Part shown: positions 26,020 through 35,639 of the stretch, one piece after another
Layout: every line of letters starts with the position of its first letter
Position numbering within the stretch: the stretch's first letter is position 1
Source of the DNA: Planctomycetota bacterium
Lineage (GTDB): Bacteria; Planctomycetota; Phycisphaerae; Sedimentisphaerales; Anaerobacaceae
Length of the DNA: 64,000 nt
Assembly (NCBI GenBank): GCA_019456255.1
Contig: VRUG01000006.1
Location: 1-64,000, forward strand
Direction of reading: 5' to 3'
The notes under the pieces: generated by a model
Told to the model about the DNA's origin: nothing
Seen by the model: the letters and a program-made list of their open reading frames with translations, nothing else
Database searches by the model: none
Program-made: the position numbers and the translations under genes

Positions 26020-26859
26020 ATGATGGATTCTATCAGTGACAATTTAGATGCAAATAAAAGAAGCGTTTTCGAGCCTATCAGTGGAGATAAGTATGTTGAT
26101 ATTCACTGCCATTGCCTGCCCGCTGTGGATGATGGTCCATCGACAATGTCTGAGGCGTTATCACTGTGCCGTGCCCTTGTTGAAGATGATATATGCGTGG
26201 TGATAGCGACACCTCATCAGCTTGGTCGCTTCAGCGATTGCAATGAATCGGCGGAAATTCGTGAGGCGGTTTCTGTCCTTAATGCAGAGTTGAAAAGTAA
26301 TGGTATTGCTCTTAGTGTGATGGCTGGCGGAGATGTTCGTGTTGATGAAAGAATATGCCAGCTTCTTGAGGTTGATAAAATTCTGACGCTTGCGGATGGT
26401 GGTAGGTATATTCTTTTGGAACTTCCGCATCAGAGCTTTATAGATATTGAGCCATTGCTTATTGAGTTGTCGTCTCGCGGGATTGAATCTATTATATCTC
26501 ATCCTGAACGGCACGGTGGTCTTTCTGGGGAACCTAAAATTTTACTCAAATGGCTCAAGCACCCGGTTCATCTTCAGATAACAGCGTCGAGTTTGCTTGG
26601 CGAGTTTGGCTCTAAGGCATTAGAGAGTGCATGGCATCTTTTAAGCTCAGGTTTAGCAGTTCTTGTTGCGACAGATTCGCATGATTTAAGCGGCCGCAAG
26701 CCTAGTATGAAAGCTGCCTTTGAACGTATCAGCAGCCAATTAGGCCCGGCAGTCGCTCGTCTTGTTTGTATCGAAAATCCATCAAGGGTATTAAAAGGTT
26801 GTGCTATAGCACCAACCAAGAATATTTTGATTTCATCTGATAAGGACAAGGAGCTATAG
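26020..26859 (+). CDS. PHP-type protein tyrosine phosphatase (CpsB/YwqE-like)
   Basis: A 279-residue metal-dependent phosphatase of the PHP fold. The N-terminal DIHCHCLPAVDDGP and ATPHQ segments and the later SHPERHG and ATDSHD carry the metal ligands. Such enzymes dephosphorylate the tyrosine tail of BY-kinases and so reset the polymerisation cycle; the kinase gene is 95 bases upstream. Two adjacent ATGs (26020 and 26023) are possible starts. The stop overlaps the next gene start by one base, which indicates translational coupling. Confidence 0.9.
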   Translation: MMDSISDNLDANKRSVFEPISGDKYVDIHCHCLPAVDDGPSTMSEALSLCRALVEDDICVVIATPHQLGRFSDCNESAEIREAVSVLNAELKSNGIALSVMAGGDVRVDERICQLLEVDKILTLADGGRYILLELPHQSFIDIEPLLIELSSRGIESIISHPERHGGLSGEPKILLKWLKHPVHLQITASSLLGEFGSKALESAWHLLSSGLAVLVATDSHDLSGRKPSMKAAFERISSQLGPAVARLVCIENPSRVLKGCAIAPTKNILISSDKDKEL

Positions 26860-29411
26860 TGACAATAGGGCAGCGAACAACTTGTGAGTATCTTGATTCG
26901 TGCGGAGTCGGCTTAAGCAGATTCGATATCATAATCGAAAAGCTGCTGATAGCTCTATTGGTTTTTATGCCTTTTGCCATGGGCGCAAAGCATGCCTGGA
27001 GCGAAGAAATCGTTATTGCTTTATCCAGCGTTATTGTCATTTGTTTTTCGGTTAAGCTTGTATGTTATCGCCGCGAAGGTTTGATTTGGACATGGGCCTA
27101 CGTTCCGCTGGTGGCATTTTTACTTGTGGTGATACTTCAGCTTATTGAATTACCTACGAATATACTAAGTATGCTTTCGCCAAATACAGCGATGTTAAAA
27201 ACAGAACTCTTAGGTGGATTGGGCAATGTTGGTTCCGAGATAGATGGACTTAAATCAATGTCCCTTAGCTTCTATCCAAATGTAACCAAGCACGACTTGC
27301 GGCTGGTACTGGCAGTTGCGGGAGTGTTTGTAGTTGTTCTTAATGTATTTCGCCGCCCGGAACAAATCAAGCGTCTCCTGAAAGCTATAGCAGTAATCGG
27401 CGGGAGCATTGCTTTGTTTGCTCTGATGCAGGACCTTTTCGGAAACGACAAAGTTTACGGGGTAATATCGAGTGCTCACAAGGCCTATTCCGGGCCATTT
27501 ACCAACCACAGTCACTACGGTCAGTTCATGAACTTATCTATTGGCGCGGCTTTTGCGTACCTTTGTGTAAAGTTGCATGAAGATTTTAGAGGTAGGGAAA
27601 TAACATTGCCTGTTGTTGCAGATTACTTCGGCAGCGCTTCGGTAAAACCATTGTGGCTTCTCCTTGGAATAATAAGCCTTGGTATGGCAACGATTTTTGT
27701 TTCTCTGACTCGGTCAGGTATGATAAGTATGTTTATCGCTGCAGTCTTTACCGCACTGCTTCTTGCCCGGCGTCGGTCCCTTAAGGGTTATGGGTGGATA
27801 ATGGCAGTAACAGCTCTTGCGGCATTTATCTGCATTCTATACATAGGCTTTGATGCGGTGTACGACCGTCTTGCAGCATTGTCGTCCTTGGATAATTACC
27901 ATGTTCGCTGGCAGATCATCAAGGACCTAACCGCTTCGTATCGGCGTTTCCCTATTTTTGGCACAGGTTTGGGGACGCATTCGGTGGTTTATCCTATGTT
28001 CCAAAACATAACCACCACGGCGGTATTTACACATGCAGAAAATGAATATGCTCAGGTAGCAGAGGAAACGGGCGTGCTTGGTCTTGTCTTGCTGATAATG
28101 TTTAGTGTAATCATCTGGTCGAATTATGCGAAAAATATTCGTAATGCTAAGTTGCCAATTTGTTCGGCAGCATACGGGCTTGGCTTCGGTCTTTTGGCAG
28201 TACTTATTCATAGCTTAAGTGATTTTGGTCAGCGCCTTCCGTCAAACGCATTTTTGTCTGCTATATTCTGTGCTCTTTTGGTGAGTTTAGTTCGGCAGAA
28301 TCGCAGGGAACAATTTGCTGCACAAGCGGTTGCGACAGGCACCAAATGGATCCATTCGAGAGTGTTGCGCTCGGTTGCTCTTGTTATCATATGCGGAATT
28401 TCAGGGTGGTCCCTTGCCGGTTCCAATAATGCCCGTATTGGTGCATCGTATTGGAGAGGCGCCTTAAATATAGAAAAAGGCCTGGTAGATAATAATTGGC
28501 GTGGCAGTGATGGTGAATATGAAGAGATAATTTTTTGTGCAAGTAAAGCATTGGATTATCAGCCGGAAAATATAACATACCGGTATTGGCTTAACGTTTA
28601 CCGTTGGTATGAATTAAGCCGTATGATAGATCCCGATACCGGAGTGCTGCCGGATGATTCAATGTCGAGGGTTCGCGAGATCGTTGAAGAGTTTCGCAAA
28701 GCTCGGAGATATTGTCCGACCTACGGAGCTACTTACTGTACTCTCGGTCAAATCGAGAAGCTCATTTTGGGTGAGGAGGCAGGCGGCGCAGAAAAGATAA
28801 GAAAAGGTTTTCGTCTTGCACCGAATGACCCAATTGTTTGTCTGACCGCAGGTTGTCTGGATATTGAAGAGGGCGAAATTGAGGAGTCCTTTGCGAAATT
28901 ACAAAAGGCTGTCAGGCTCAACGGCAAGTTTTTTAATGGTATTGTTGATATGTATATCAGGGACGTCAACCGTGCTGATTTGGCTGTAGCTCTTGCCGGT
29001 GATAATATCAGCAGGCTAAGTTATGTAGCCAATATCCTTACAGAGATAGAAGAACACGAAGAGCTTGTCGTCAGTGCCCGCACAAAAGTGTTAGCATTGC
29101 TTAAAGAAAAGTGTTCACGACCTGGTGCTCCTGCTTCGGCGTTTGTATCTTTGGCTAATATCTATAGAAAACAGCAGGACAATGATGCAGCGATAGAGTA
29201 TTATCGTCTTGCTCTGGCATCTGACTATGGGCAGGTCGGCTGGCGGTTTACGTTGGCGAAATTGCTCGTCAAGAATGGAAGAATACCAGAAGCTATGGAT
29301 GAGGCAAAGATATGTCTTAGACTTCGTCCTGAGTTTAAAGCCGCTAAGAAGCTTGTAGCGGATCTTTCTGTTCATCCCAAGATATTGAATGAAGAAAGGT
29401 CTACGCCTTAG
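26859..29411 (+). CDS. O-antigen ligase-like polymerase fused to TPR domain
   Basis: An 850-residue membrane protein. The first 480 residues contain about 11-13 hydrophobic helices with a Wzy_C/ligase-type periplasmic loop (RWQIIKDLTASYRRFPIFGTGLG and HAENEYAQVAEETG, about residues 348-405). The remaining 320 residues form TPR-like helical repeats, outside the membrane. Such ligase-TPR fusions are common in planctomycetes and some other capsule loci, and may couple polymerisation or transfer to a scaffold. GTG 26859 overlaps the previous TAG and has AAGGAG ahead. A second, plainer polymerase-like gene at 34338 may divide the ligase and polymerase roles. Confidence 0.88.
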   Translation: MTIGQRTTCEYLDSCGVGLSRFDIIIEKLLIALLVFMPFAMGAKHAWSEEIVIALSSVIVICFSVKLVCYRREGLIWTWAYVPLVAFLLVVILQLIELPTNILSMLSPNTAMLKTELLGGLGNVGSEIDGLKSMSLSFYPNVTKHDLRLVLAVAGVFVVVLNVFRRPEQIKRLLKAIAVIGGSIALFALMQDLFGNDKVYGVISSAHKAYSGPFTNHSHYGQFMNLSIGAAFAYLCVKLHEDFRGREITLPVVADYFGSASVKPLWLLLGIISLGMATIFVSLTRSGMISMFIAAVFTALLLARRRSLKGYGWIMAVTALAAFICILYIGFDAVYDRLAALSSLDNYHVRWQIIKDLTASYRRFPIFGTGLGTHSVVYPMFQNITTTAVFTHAENEYAQVAEETGVLGLVLLIMFSVIIWSNYAKNIRNAKLPICSAAYGLGFGLLAVLIHSLSDFGQRLPSNAFLSAIFCALLVSLVRQNRREQFAAQAVATGTKWIHSRVLRSVALVIICGISGWSLAGSNNARIGASYWRGALNIEKGLVDNNWRGSDGEYEEIIFCASKALDYQPENITYRYWLNVYRWYELSRMIDPDTGVLPDDSMSRVREIVEEFRKARRYCPTYGATYCTLGQIEKLILGEEAGGAEKIRKGFRLAPNDPIVCLTAGCLDIEEGEIEESFAKLQKAVRLNGKFFNGIVDMYIRDVNRADLAVALAGDNISRLSYVANILTEIEEHEELVVSARTKVLALLKEKCSRPGAPASAFVSLANIYRKQQDNDAAIEYYRLALASDYGQVGWRFTLAKLLVKNGRIPEAMDEAKICLRLRPEFKAAKKLVADLSVHPKILNEERSTP

Positions 29412-29527
29412 TTTTTATAAGTACTAAGTAAAGTTTTGTAATAACGAAAGAATAAATTTTCCTTGTCGGGTATGCCGACGGGGACGGAGTCTGCGCGGAT
29501 TTACTTTAAGAGTTAAAACTTAAAAAA

Positions 29528-31045
29528 ATGATTACATACATAATAACATTTTTCCTATCATTTGTGCTTTGCATATGCTTTATGCCGTTGGTGATTGGTT
29601 TAGCTCGTCGGGCCAACCTTGTCGACATGCCTAACGCAAGAAAGATTCACCAAAAGGCCATTCCCCGTGTAGGCGGGATAGCATTCATCGCTGCAATGTG
29701 TATATCGCTTGTAGCGGTAATTATTTTTGTGTCGTCAGTCAGAGAGCAGTTCGCTGCGATGCAAAAGCAGGTGTTAGTTTTGATCGTATCTTCTCTGTTC
29801 ATATCTCTGGTTGGCTTGGTCGACGATGCCCGGGGGCTTTCAGGCAGGTTGAAGTTCTTATCGCTTATTTTGGGTTCTGTTGCCATTTGCTGGTCCGGTT
29901 CTGGTATTCGTAGTCTTGCCGTTGGCACGGTTTTTACTCTGGAGCTTGGTTTTTTCTCGTGGCCTCTGACAGTCCTGTGGATAACCGGCGTTACAGTTGG
30001 CGTCAATTTTCTTGACGGTCTTGACGGTCTTGCCGGTGGTCTTTCGTCTATTTCTGCCGCAGCGATTGCGATTCTGGCATTTTATCTTGGCTTACCTGTT
30101 ATTGGTATAATAATGCTTGCAGTTTTAGGTTCAGTTATAGGTTTTCTCTTTTTTAATTATAACCCTGCCAAAGTATTTATGGGCGATTGCGGGAGCATGT
30201 TTTTAGGTTTTATGCTTGGTGCCAGTTCTGTTATTTGCACCTCAAAGTCCGGTTCCATCGAGACACTTGGTATTTTTGCGGTAGCGTTAGGCATTCCGAT
30301 TATTGATACGGCTTGTACTATAATCCGTCGTGTTATCATTGAGCGTCGTTCGATGTTCCATGCCGAGCGCGGTCATATCCATCACCGCTTACTTGATCTT
30401 GGTCTTGGCCAAAGGCATGTGGTTGTCATTCTTTATATTGTTACGGCTGTTACGACAGGCTTGGCGATGTTTACCTTGCTCACTAAGGACTACAAGACTC
30501 TTGCTATCTTGCTGTGCATTTTGCTTCTATACATGCTTTTTTTCCAGGCCATCGGTTCCTATAACGTAAGACAGATAGTGGCATCGCTAAGACGTAATGC
30601 TTCTATAAAGCAGGACACAAATAGCTTTCGCATGCGATTCGAGGACATTCAGCTTGAGTTTCGCCAGGCAACGACGTTCGATCAGTGGTGGAAGATAATT
30701 TCTTTGGCAGCGTCTAGTCTTGGCTTTTGGTCACTTAAGATGGATGTCGCAAACCGTGACGGTTCGGTTCAAATATTGGAGTGGCGCAGAGATTCCGACT
30801 TAACGTTGAGTGAATCTAAATCCGGTGAAGGAGGCCTGATTGCTGAAGGCTTACTTGCAATTTCATTGCCAGTCCGCAACCGCAGAAGTAAAGATATGCT
30901 TCATCTGCACACAGAGGTCTGCGTCGACGAGTCTCTGGAGTCAACGGGAACAAGGTTGACGATGTTTATGCGTCTGCTGGACGAACACAGCATCGCAGAG
31001 CTGCCAATACAGCCAAAAGAAATACCAGAGGATTTGCAATGCTAA
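29528..31045 (+). CDS. Undecaprenyl-phosphate sugar-1-phosphate transferase (WecA/MraY family) with extra C-terminal domain
   Basis: A 505-residue enzyme that starts glycan assembly by moving a sugar-1-phosphate from a UDP-sugar to undecaprenyl phosphate. About ten membrane helices occupy residues 1-350. Active-site marks are VDDARGLSGR, the magnesium site NFLDGLDGLAGG, FMGDCGSMFLG, and the cytoplasmic HIHHR loop. The last roughly 155 residues are a soluble domain not found in plain WecA; its fold is not recognised. The next gene begins inside its last codons (7-base overlap). The sugar is probably an N-acetylhexosamine, by family. Confidence 0.9.
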   Translation: MITYIITFFLSFVLCICFMPLVIGLARRANLVDMPNARKIHQKAIPRVGGIAFIAAMCISLVAVIIFVSSVREQFAAMQKQVLVLIVSSLFISLVGLVDDARGLSGRLKFLSLILGSVAICWSGSGIRSLAVGTVFTLELGFFSWPLTVLWITGVTVGVNFLDGLDGLAGGLSSISAAAIAILAFYLGLPVIGIIMLAVLGSVIGFLFFNYNPAKVFMGDCGSMFLGFMLGASSVICTSKSGSIETLGIFAVALGIPIIDTACTIIRRVIIERRSMFHAERGHIHHRLLDLGLGQRHVVVILYIVTAVTTGLAMFTLLTKDYKTLAILLCILLLYMLFFQAIGSYNVRQIVASLRRNASIKQDTNSFRMRFEDIQLEFRQATTFDQWWKIISLAASSLGFWSLKMDVANRDGSVQILEWRRDSDLTLSESKSGEGGLIAEGLLAISLPVRNRRSKDMLHLHTEVCVDESLESTGTRLTMFMRLLDEHSIAELPIQPKEIPEDLQC

Positions 31046-32367
31046 AAAAACTTTTTTCCTCACAACTTCGTATCAATATGGCCTCCGGCGTGCTGTGTAC
31101 AGTAATAAATGTCATAGCGATGATGGTTGGTTATCCTGTTTATTTACATTATCTCGGTTATGAGAAATATGGAGTTTGGCTGGTATTGGCAACGGTGTTG
31201 AGTTTTGCTCGGCTTGGCGATCTTGGCATCGGTCAGGCTATTACGAAACTTGTTGCCGAAGAACACGGTCGTGGCGATATTGAAGGTATCCAGAAGTATG
31301 TCACGACGGCGCTGGCATTGCTGTGTCTTAGCGGCAGCGTTACCCTGATGGCAGTTCTGGTTTTTAAGACTCAGATAATTGGCGTATTCAAGCTGGGCGA
31401 AGAAAATGCAGGGATGGCATTGTGGCTGTTGCCTTATATCGGCGTTCTGAGTATATATGTCTTCATCATTCAGGCGTTGAATGCTACGTTGTCAGGTCTT
31501 GGCCGGATGGATTTGGCAAACTATATCCAGTCAATCGGGCGAATCGTGTCTGTGATAGTTGCCACCATATTGCTGCACATCGGTCATGGGATTGAAAGCC
31601 TGCTTATCGGCAATATTCTTTCGTACGTGTTTATTCATATAGTGAGTCTTATTTACATTCGTCGTATAGCCCACATTCGCTTTCTGCGGATAGGTAATCT
31701 TGATGTTCAATGCGGTAAGCGGATTCTGCATTTCGGCAGTGGTATATTTGGAGGAACGATTATTAGTATGCTTGGCAGCCCATTTCATAAGTTAATGCTT
31801 TCGCGATATGCTGGCGTTGCCACCATACCGATTTATGAGATAGCATTTAGGGGCAGCATGCAGTTTCGCGGTCTGATTGAGGTTGGATTTCGGGCACTTA
31901 TGCCTGAGATTAGCCGTATTAGCGCCAATATGACAAAAAGTGCCCGGGACAGGATATTGCAGTTGTATCGTCGTGCGATGAAACTTATTTTATTTGCCGG
32001 TGTTCCCATGTATGGTGCCATACTTATTTTTGCAACACCATTACTTAAAATATGGCTGAGAGAGCAATTTGTTTACGGCATACCGTTTGCTTTCCGTCTC
32101 ATGCTCGTAGCAACTTTCGTAAGCCTGCTTGGAGTACCGTCCTATTATTTATTGCTGGGCATGGGACGTATCCGAGCCGTTTTCACCGCGAGGTGCATCA
32201 CATGGTTGACCAGTATGGCACTTGTGACAATGATAGCTGTCAATAAAAACTACTTATCGGTTCCTGCTGTGTGCATGAGTTTGATTATTTCGTGGTTCTT
32301 ATCGTCCACTTACATGATTTGGTATTTTCGACGAGCAATTACAGAGATAATTGAAAAAATTAGATGA
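31039..32367 (+). CDS. Lipid-linked oligosaccharide flippase (Wzx-like)
   Basis: A 442-residue membrane protein with about 12-14 hydrophobic helices, of the polysaccharide biosynthesis (MATE/MOP superfamily) type. Typical features are the start MASGVLCTVINVIAMMVGYPV, a YLGYEKYGVWLVLAT segment after helix 1, and a second half with GRIRAVFTAR. It would flip undecaprenyl-linked repeat units to the periplasm before polymerisation. Overlap with the upstream transferase implies coupled translation, and GAGG precedes its ATG. Confidence 0.88.
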   Translation: MLKKLFSSQLRINMASGVLCTVINVIAMMVGYPVYLHYLGYEKYGVWLVLATVLSFARLGDLGIGQAITKLVAEEHGRGDIEGIQKYVTTALALLCLSGSVTLMAVLVFKTQIIGVFKLGEENAGMALWLLPYIGVLSIYVFIIQALNATLSGLGRMDLANYIQSIGRIVSVIVATILLHIGHGIESLLIGNILSYVFIHIVSLIYIRRIAHIRFLRIGNLDVQCGKRILHFGSGIFGGTIISMLGSPFHKLMLSRYAGVATIPIYEIAFRGSMQFRGLIEVGFRALMPEISRISANMTKSARDRILQLYRRAMKLILFAGVPMYGAILIFATPLLKIWLREQFVYGIPFAFRLMLVATFVSLLGVPSYYLLLGMGRIRAVFTARCITWLTSMALVTMIAVNKNYLSVPAVCMSLIISWFLSSTYMIWYFRRAITEIIEKIR

Positions 32368-32441
32368 TAAAAGCTACCGAAGCGATTACCACTACGTATT
32401 TCATAACCCAAGTTCTTACCTTTTTTAGAATGGAGTAGGAT

Positions 32442-33182
32442 ATGTATTTATTTCCTTCATGGCGAAAAAAAAGATATGCTTTCTTAAAGCGTAATGACGT
32501 ATGGTGGGCTGTTCTTGTCCTTAACTTGTTTGCTGTACCAGGGACAATTATTGCCGACAAATTAGGCAAACACCTAAGAGTGATTACACCAAACGGTATA
32601 AGTGTGACTTCATTTGTCTTCTTTTTTTTAGGTGTTACACTCTTATTTATACGCCCTCATAATAATGCTTATTTCACTCTTTGCTTTTTCTTTGGTTCTG
32701 TGCTTGACGCCATGGACGGGCAGCTGGCCAGGCTTCGAGGGGAAACATCGCAATTGGGTGTAATAGTTGACGCGTTTTTTGACATGTTAAACCACAGCTT
32801 AGGTTTGATGTTGGTTGGCGTTGCCTTGAGCATAAAGGTTGATAGCCCATACCCTTTAATCATTATCCTGCCATATTCTCTTTATTTAGGTGTTATGCAC
32901 ATCAATTGTATTACAAACGCTGTTTACCCCCCTCCTAAACAAGAAGTTTCTGACGAAACGAATAATAGAACAAAGTGGCAATTATTCTGCGACAAAAGGG
33001 GATTGGGGTACAACATATATACAGATGTAGAAGTTATTTGTGTTGTTATTCTACTAATTGGAGTAAACCTGCAAAATCCAGCAATGTTCCTCTTTGTTGG
33101 CATATATTCGAAGTTTGTTTTAACAGTCTTGAAGAAGATCAGAGAAGAATTAGCTCTTTGGAACTTGCGAAAGGCTTTGTGA
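32442..33182 (+). CDS. CDP-alcohol phosphatidyltransferase family protein
   Basis: A 246-residue integral membrane enzyme with the full family signature D-x2-DG-x2-AR-x8-G-x3-D-x3-D (DAMDGQLAR ... GVIVDAFFD, about residues 88-114). The family moves a phospho-alcohol from a CDP-alcohol to an acceptor, for instance in phospholipid or phospho-inositol synthesis. Inside a capsule operon it might add glycerol phosphate or another phospho-alcohol to the glycan or its lipid carrier (inference). The strong site GGAGTAGGAT precedes ATG. It begins the AT-richer part of the operon. Confidence 0.85.
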   Translation: MYLFPSWRKKRYAFLKRNDVWWAVLVLNLFAVPGTIIADKLGKHLRVITPNGISVTSFVFFFLGVTLLFIRPHNNAYFTLCFFFGSVLDAMDGQLARLRGETSQLGVIVDAFFDMLNHSLGLMLVGVALSIKVDSPYPLIIILPYSLYLGVMHINCITNAVYPPPKQEVSDETNNRTKWQLFCDKRGLGYNIYTDVEVICVVILLIGVNLQNPAMFLFVGIYSKFVLTVLKKIREELALWNLRKAL

Positions 33183-33185
33183 GAA

Positions 33186-33329
33186 TTGAGGACGAGGCAC
33201 AAATTGATTTCCGGAGGCCTTGGCAGAATTGAGACAGAGAGCAAGCGTTTAAGCGATGTCGGGTTCAAACGAATTGACGTAGTTGGTATCAGTGAGCGTG
33301 GACGAGAAATACTCCATTGTCAGAAGTAA
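33186..33329 (+). pseudogene. Possible small ORF or gene remnant
   Basis: Directly after the phosphatidyltransferase stop, in the same frame, 47 codons stay open from TTG 33186: a basic start, then ISGGLGRIETESKRLSDVG and a beta-strand-like RIDVVGIS, ending CQK. The composition looks coding but there is no ATG and no recognised family. It may be the tail of a deleted gene. Confidence 0.25.
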
Positions 33330-33412
33330 ATCCTATTTTAAAAAGCAATAATGATGTTGAGATAGTTCATGGTTTTACTTTTTGATCAGAGTGTCGAAAG
33401 AAAAGAAATTGT

Positions 33413-34267
33413 ATGGAAGATTCTAGCTTAAAGCCCGTTTTTTCAATTATAACTCCAAGCTATAATATGCTCGGTTATCTTAAACGCTGCTGTGCTTCAG
33501 TTGCCGACCAACAGAGTGTAACCTTTGAGCAAATGGTGATAGATGCCGAATCGGACGATGGTACCATTGCATGGCTGCGTGAAAACAAACAGATTATCAG
33601 TGTTGTTGAGAAAGACAAAGGTATGTATGACGCCATAAACAAAGGCCTGCTGTTAGCTAAAGGCGAGATACTTTCTTACTTGAACTGTGATGAACAATAT
33701 CTTCCTGGAACACTCAACTTTGTCCAAGAATATTTTGAAAAACATCCAGAGATAGACATACTTTTTGGGAATATGCTGCTAGTCAGACCTGATGGCTCAC
33801 TTATAGCCTATAGAAAAGGATTTCAACCTCGCTGGTTCTACATCATCTCATCACATCTATATGTATTTTCCTGCACGATGTTTTTTAGAAAAAAAATTAT
33901 TACAGATGGCTTTCGGTTTAATAATTCATTGAAAGCTATCGGAGACCATGATTTTGTTGTGAGATTGCTTCGTCATGGATACCGTGCTGTTCATGCAAGA
34001 CGTTACTTGGCGGCATTTACAATGACAGGAAATAACATGGGGAAAAGTGAAAATGCGACTGATGAGAGGCGACTTGCCATGGCAGCTAATAAATGGACAA
34101 GATTCTTAAGATACCCATTGAACATAGCCAGAATAATAGAAAAAATTATTAGCGGAGCATATTGGGAAAAAATGCCTCTGGTGTATTCAGTTTACGACTC
34201 TACAGACTCTGTTAAACGCAGAGAATTCAGGGTTCAGCGAGCGTCTTTCAGATGGCCAACTGAGTAG
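33413..34267 (+). CDS. Family 2 glycosyltransferase
   Basis: A 284-residue GT-A fold transferase. The N-terminal FSIITPSYNMLGYLKRC is the nucleotide-binding start, IDAESDDGT the first acidic box, and YLNCDEQYLPG takes the place of the DxD metal site. HDFVVRLLRHGYRA in the middle is the acceptor-side acidic box (D in GDHDF). It adds one sugar to the lipid-linked repeat unit on the cytoplasmic side; donor and linkage are unknown. A weak ribosome site (GAAAAGAAA) precedes ATG 33413. Confidence 0.88.
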   Translation: MEDSSLKPVFSIITPSYNMLGYLKRCCASVADQQSVTFEQMVIDAESDDGTIAWLRENKQIISVVEKDKGMYDAINKGLLLAKGEILSYLNCDEQYLPGTLNFVQEYFEKHPEIDILFGNMLLVRPDGSLIAYRKGFQPRWFYIISSHLYVFSCTMFFRKKIITDGFRFNNSLKAIGDHDFVVRLLRHGYRAVHARRYLAAFTMTGNNMGKSENATDERRLAMAANKWTRFLRYPLNIARIIEKIISGAYWEKMPLVYSVYDSTDSVKRREFRVQRASFRWPTE

Positions 34268-34337
34268 AAGTCAATAAAAGTAGCAATTCCAAATGTGTTA
34301 ATTATTATGATGTTAAATATTAAATTCTTATATTTAT

Positions 34338-35624
34338 ATGTTGTATAGAAACAAGATCATTAATGCTGATGCCACTACGGCATTGTGTTTAACTTGTGGA
34401 TTCCACCTGCTTATCTTGTACGGATGTATAATGAGCATATTCGATAATCCTCATGGAGTGTCGTTCGTAAAAATCTGTGCAGGTGGCTTGATATTATGTT
34501 CAGGAATTATGTTTTCATATGCATCCATCAAGCAGATAGTGATTCGCCGTCATTTCATTTATCATTCAGCATTACGGCTTGTGGTTACTCTTACTGTTTT
34601 TTGGGGCATATTAACATGCTTGCGCAGCATTAGTTCAGATATGCAAGACCTGCGGACATTGTTTGCCAACCCATTTGTTGGTGGTTGGCCATGGGTTATC
34701 CCGATAGTTTTTTTCTGTGCATCAAATCACACTGTTTGGAAATATCTGAATAGAATTTTTATTCAGCATCTATATTTTGGCTTGGCTATTGTACCAATAC
34801 TGCTGATCATCAATCCAGAACTGACTATCAAATATATACGATCAGATTTCAGTATTTTTTACTGTTGTGGTTTTCTATTATTGACATTTTCGTTCCAATC
34901 TAAAAAAGTTAAAATTATGACAGTAATTGCAACTCTTGTCTGGTTGCTCGGAACGGTTCTTCATGGGCAAAGAGTTTATATATTAAGAATCATCTATTAT
35001 ATTGTTGCTTCTAGTTTCATATTTGTCTTTATGCAAAGGAAGACTTTTGGCAAAACTGTCAAACTTGTATCATTGTTTGTTGTGGTCGCTAGCTTGTTTT
35101 CCTTCTTTTTACCTGTTTTAATGAAATCTGAATTGGTAAGAGAAAAAGTCGACTATCTTGAGAATCGAATCTTTGCGGATACTCGTTCAGACGTTATTAA
35201 TGATTATTTTGATGCCGTAAAGGGATTTGATAGGATAGTTGGCCTGGGCGCCTTGGGTAGGTTTTGGAGTCCTTATTTTTACAAGCGGTTTCTTGTCGAG
35301 GGTTACGATACTGATGTCGATAGTCCCATGCGATCAACCATTGAAAGTGGGTATTTACATATCATCCTTAAATCTGGGTATGTAATGTTGGTCTTGGTCC
35401 TTTTGCTTGCGATTCGTGCTGCAATTATGGGTGTTTGCTACCCTAAGAATATTTTGCTTTTAACATGCGGGCTAATAATCATATGTCGTCTAGTTGCCAT
35501 GATTCCATCGCTAGCTCCTTCATTTTCACCTGGGTATGTGGTTTTTTGGATTTCTATCGCAACCTGCCTGAATAAAAACATTAAAAATATATCTAACGAA
35601 GAGATGTCATCTTTTTTTAAATAA
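34338..35624 (+). CDS. Polysaccharide polymerase-like membrane protein (Wzy/ligase type)
   Basis: A 428-residue protein with about ten hydrophobic helices and a large loop near residues 270-335 (RSDVINDYFDAVKGFDRIVGLGALGRFWSPYF), reminiscent of the periplasmic loop of Wzy and WaaL proteins. Sequence within this class is very variable, so the call rests on topology and place in the operon. There is no clear ribosome site before the ATG. It would join repeat units after the flippase. The gene is AT-rich compared with the first operon genes. Confidence 0.65.
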   Translation: MLYRNKIINADATTALCLTCGFHLLILYGCIMSIFDNPHGVSFVKICAGGLILCSGIMFSYASIKQIVIRRHFIYHSALRLVVTLTVFWGILTCLRSISSDMQDLRTLFANPFVGGWPWVIPIVFFCASNHTVWKYLNRIFIQHLYFGLAIVPILLIINPELTIKYIRSDFSIFYCCGFLLLTFSFQSKKVKIMTVIATLVWLLGTVLHGQRVYILRIIYYIVASSFIFVFMQRKTFGKTVKLVSLFVVVASLFSFFLPVLMKSELVREKVDYLENRIFADTRSDVINDYFDAVKGFDRIVGLGALGRFWSPYFYKRFLVEGYDTDVDSPMRSTIESGYLHIILKSGYVMLVLVLLLAIRAAIMGVCYPKNILLLTCGLIIICRLVAMIPSLAPSFSPGYVVFWISIATCLNKNIKNISNEEMSSFFK

Positions 35625-35639
35625 GGGTAGCAAAAAAAC

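Noticed and set aside
26010-26039. Nine-codon frame overlapping the start of the PHP phosphatase as a leader peptide.
   Set aside because: It is too short to judge, has no separate ribosome site and shows no attenuator hairpins.
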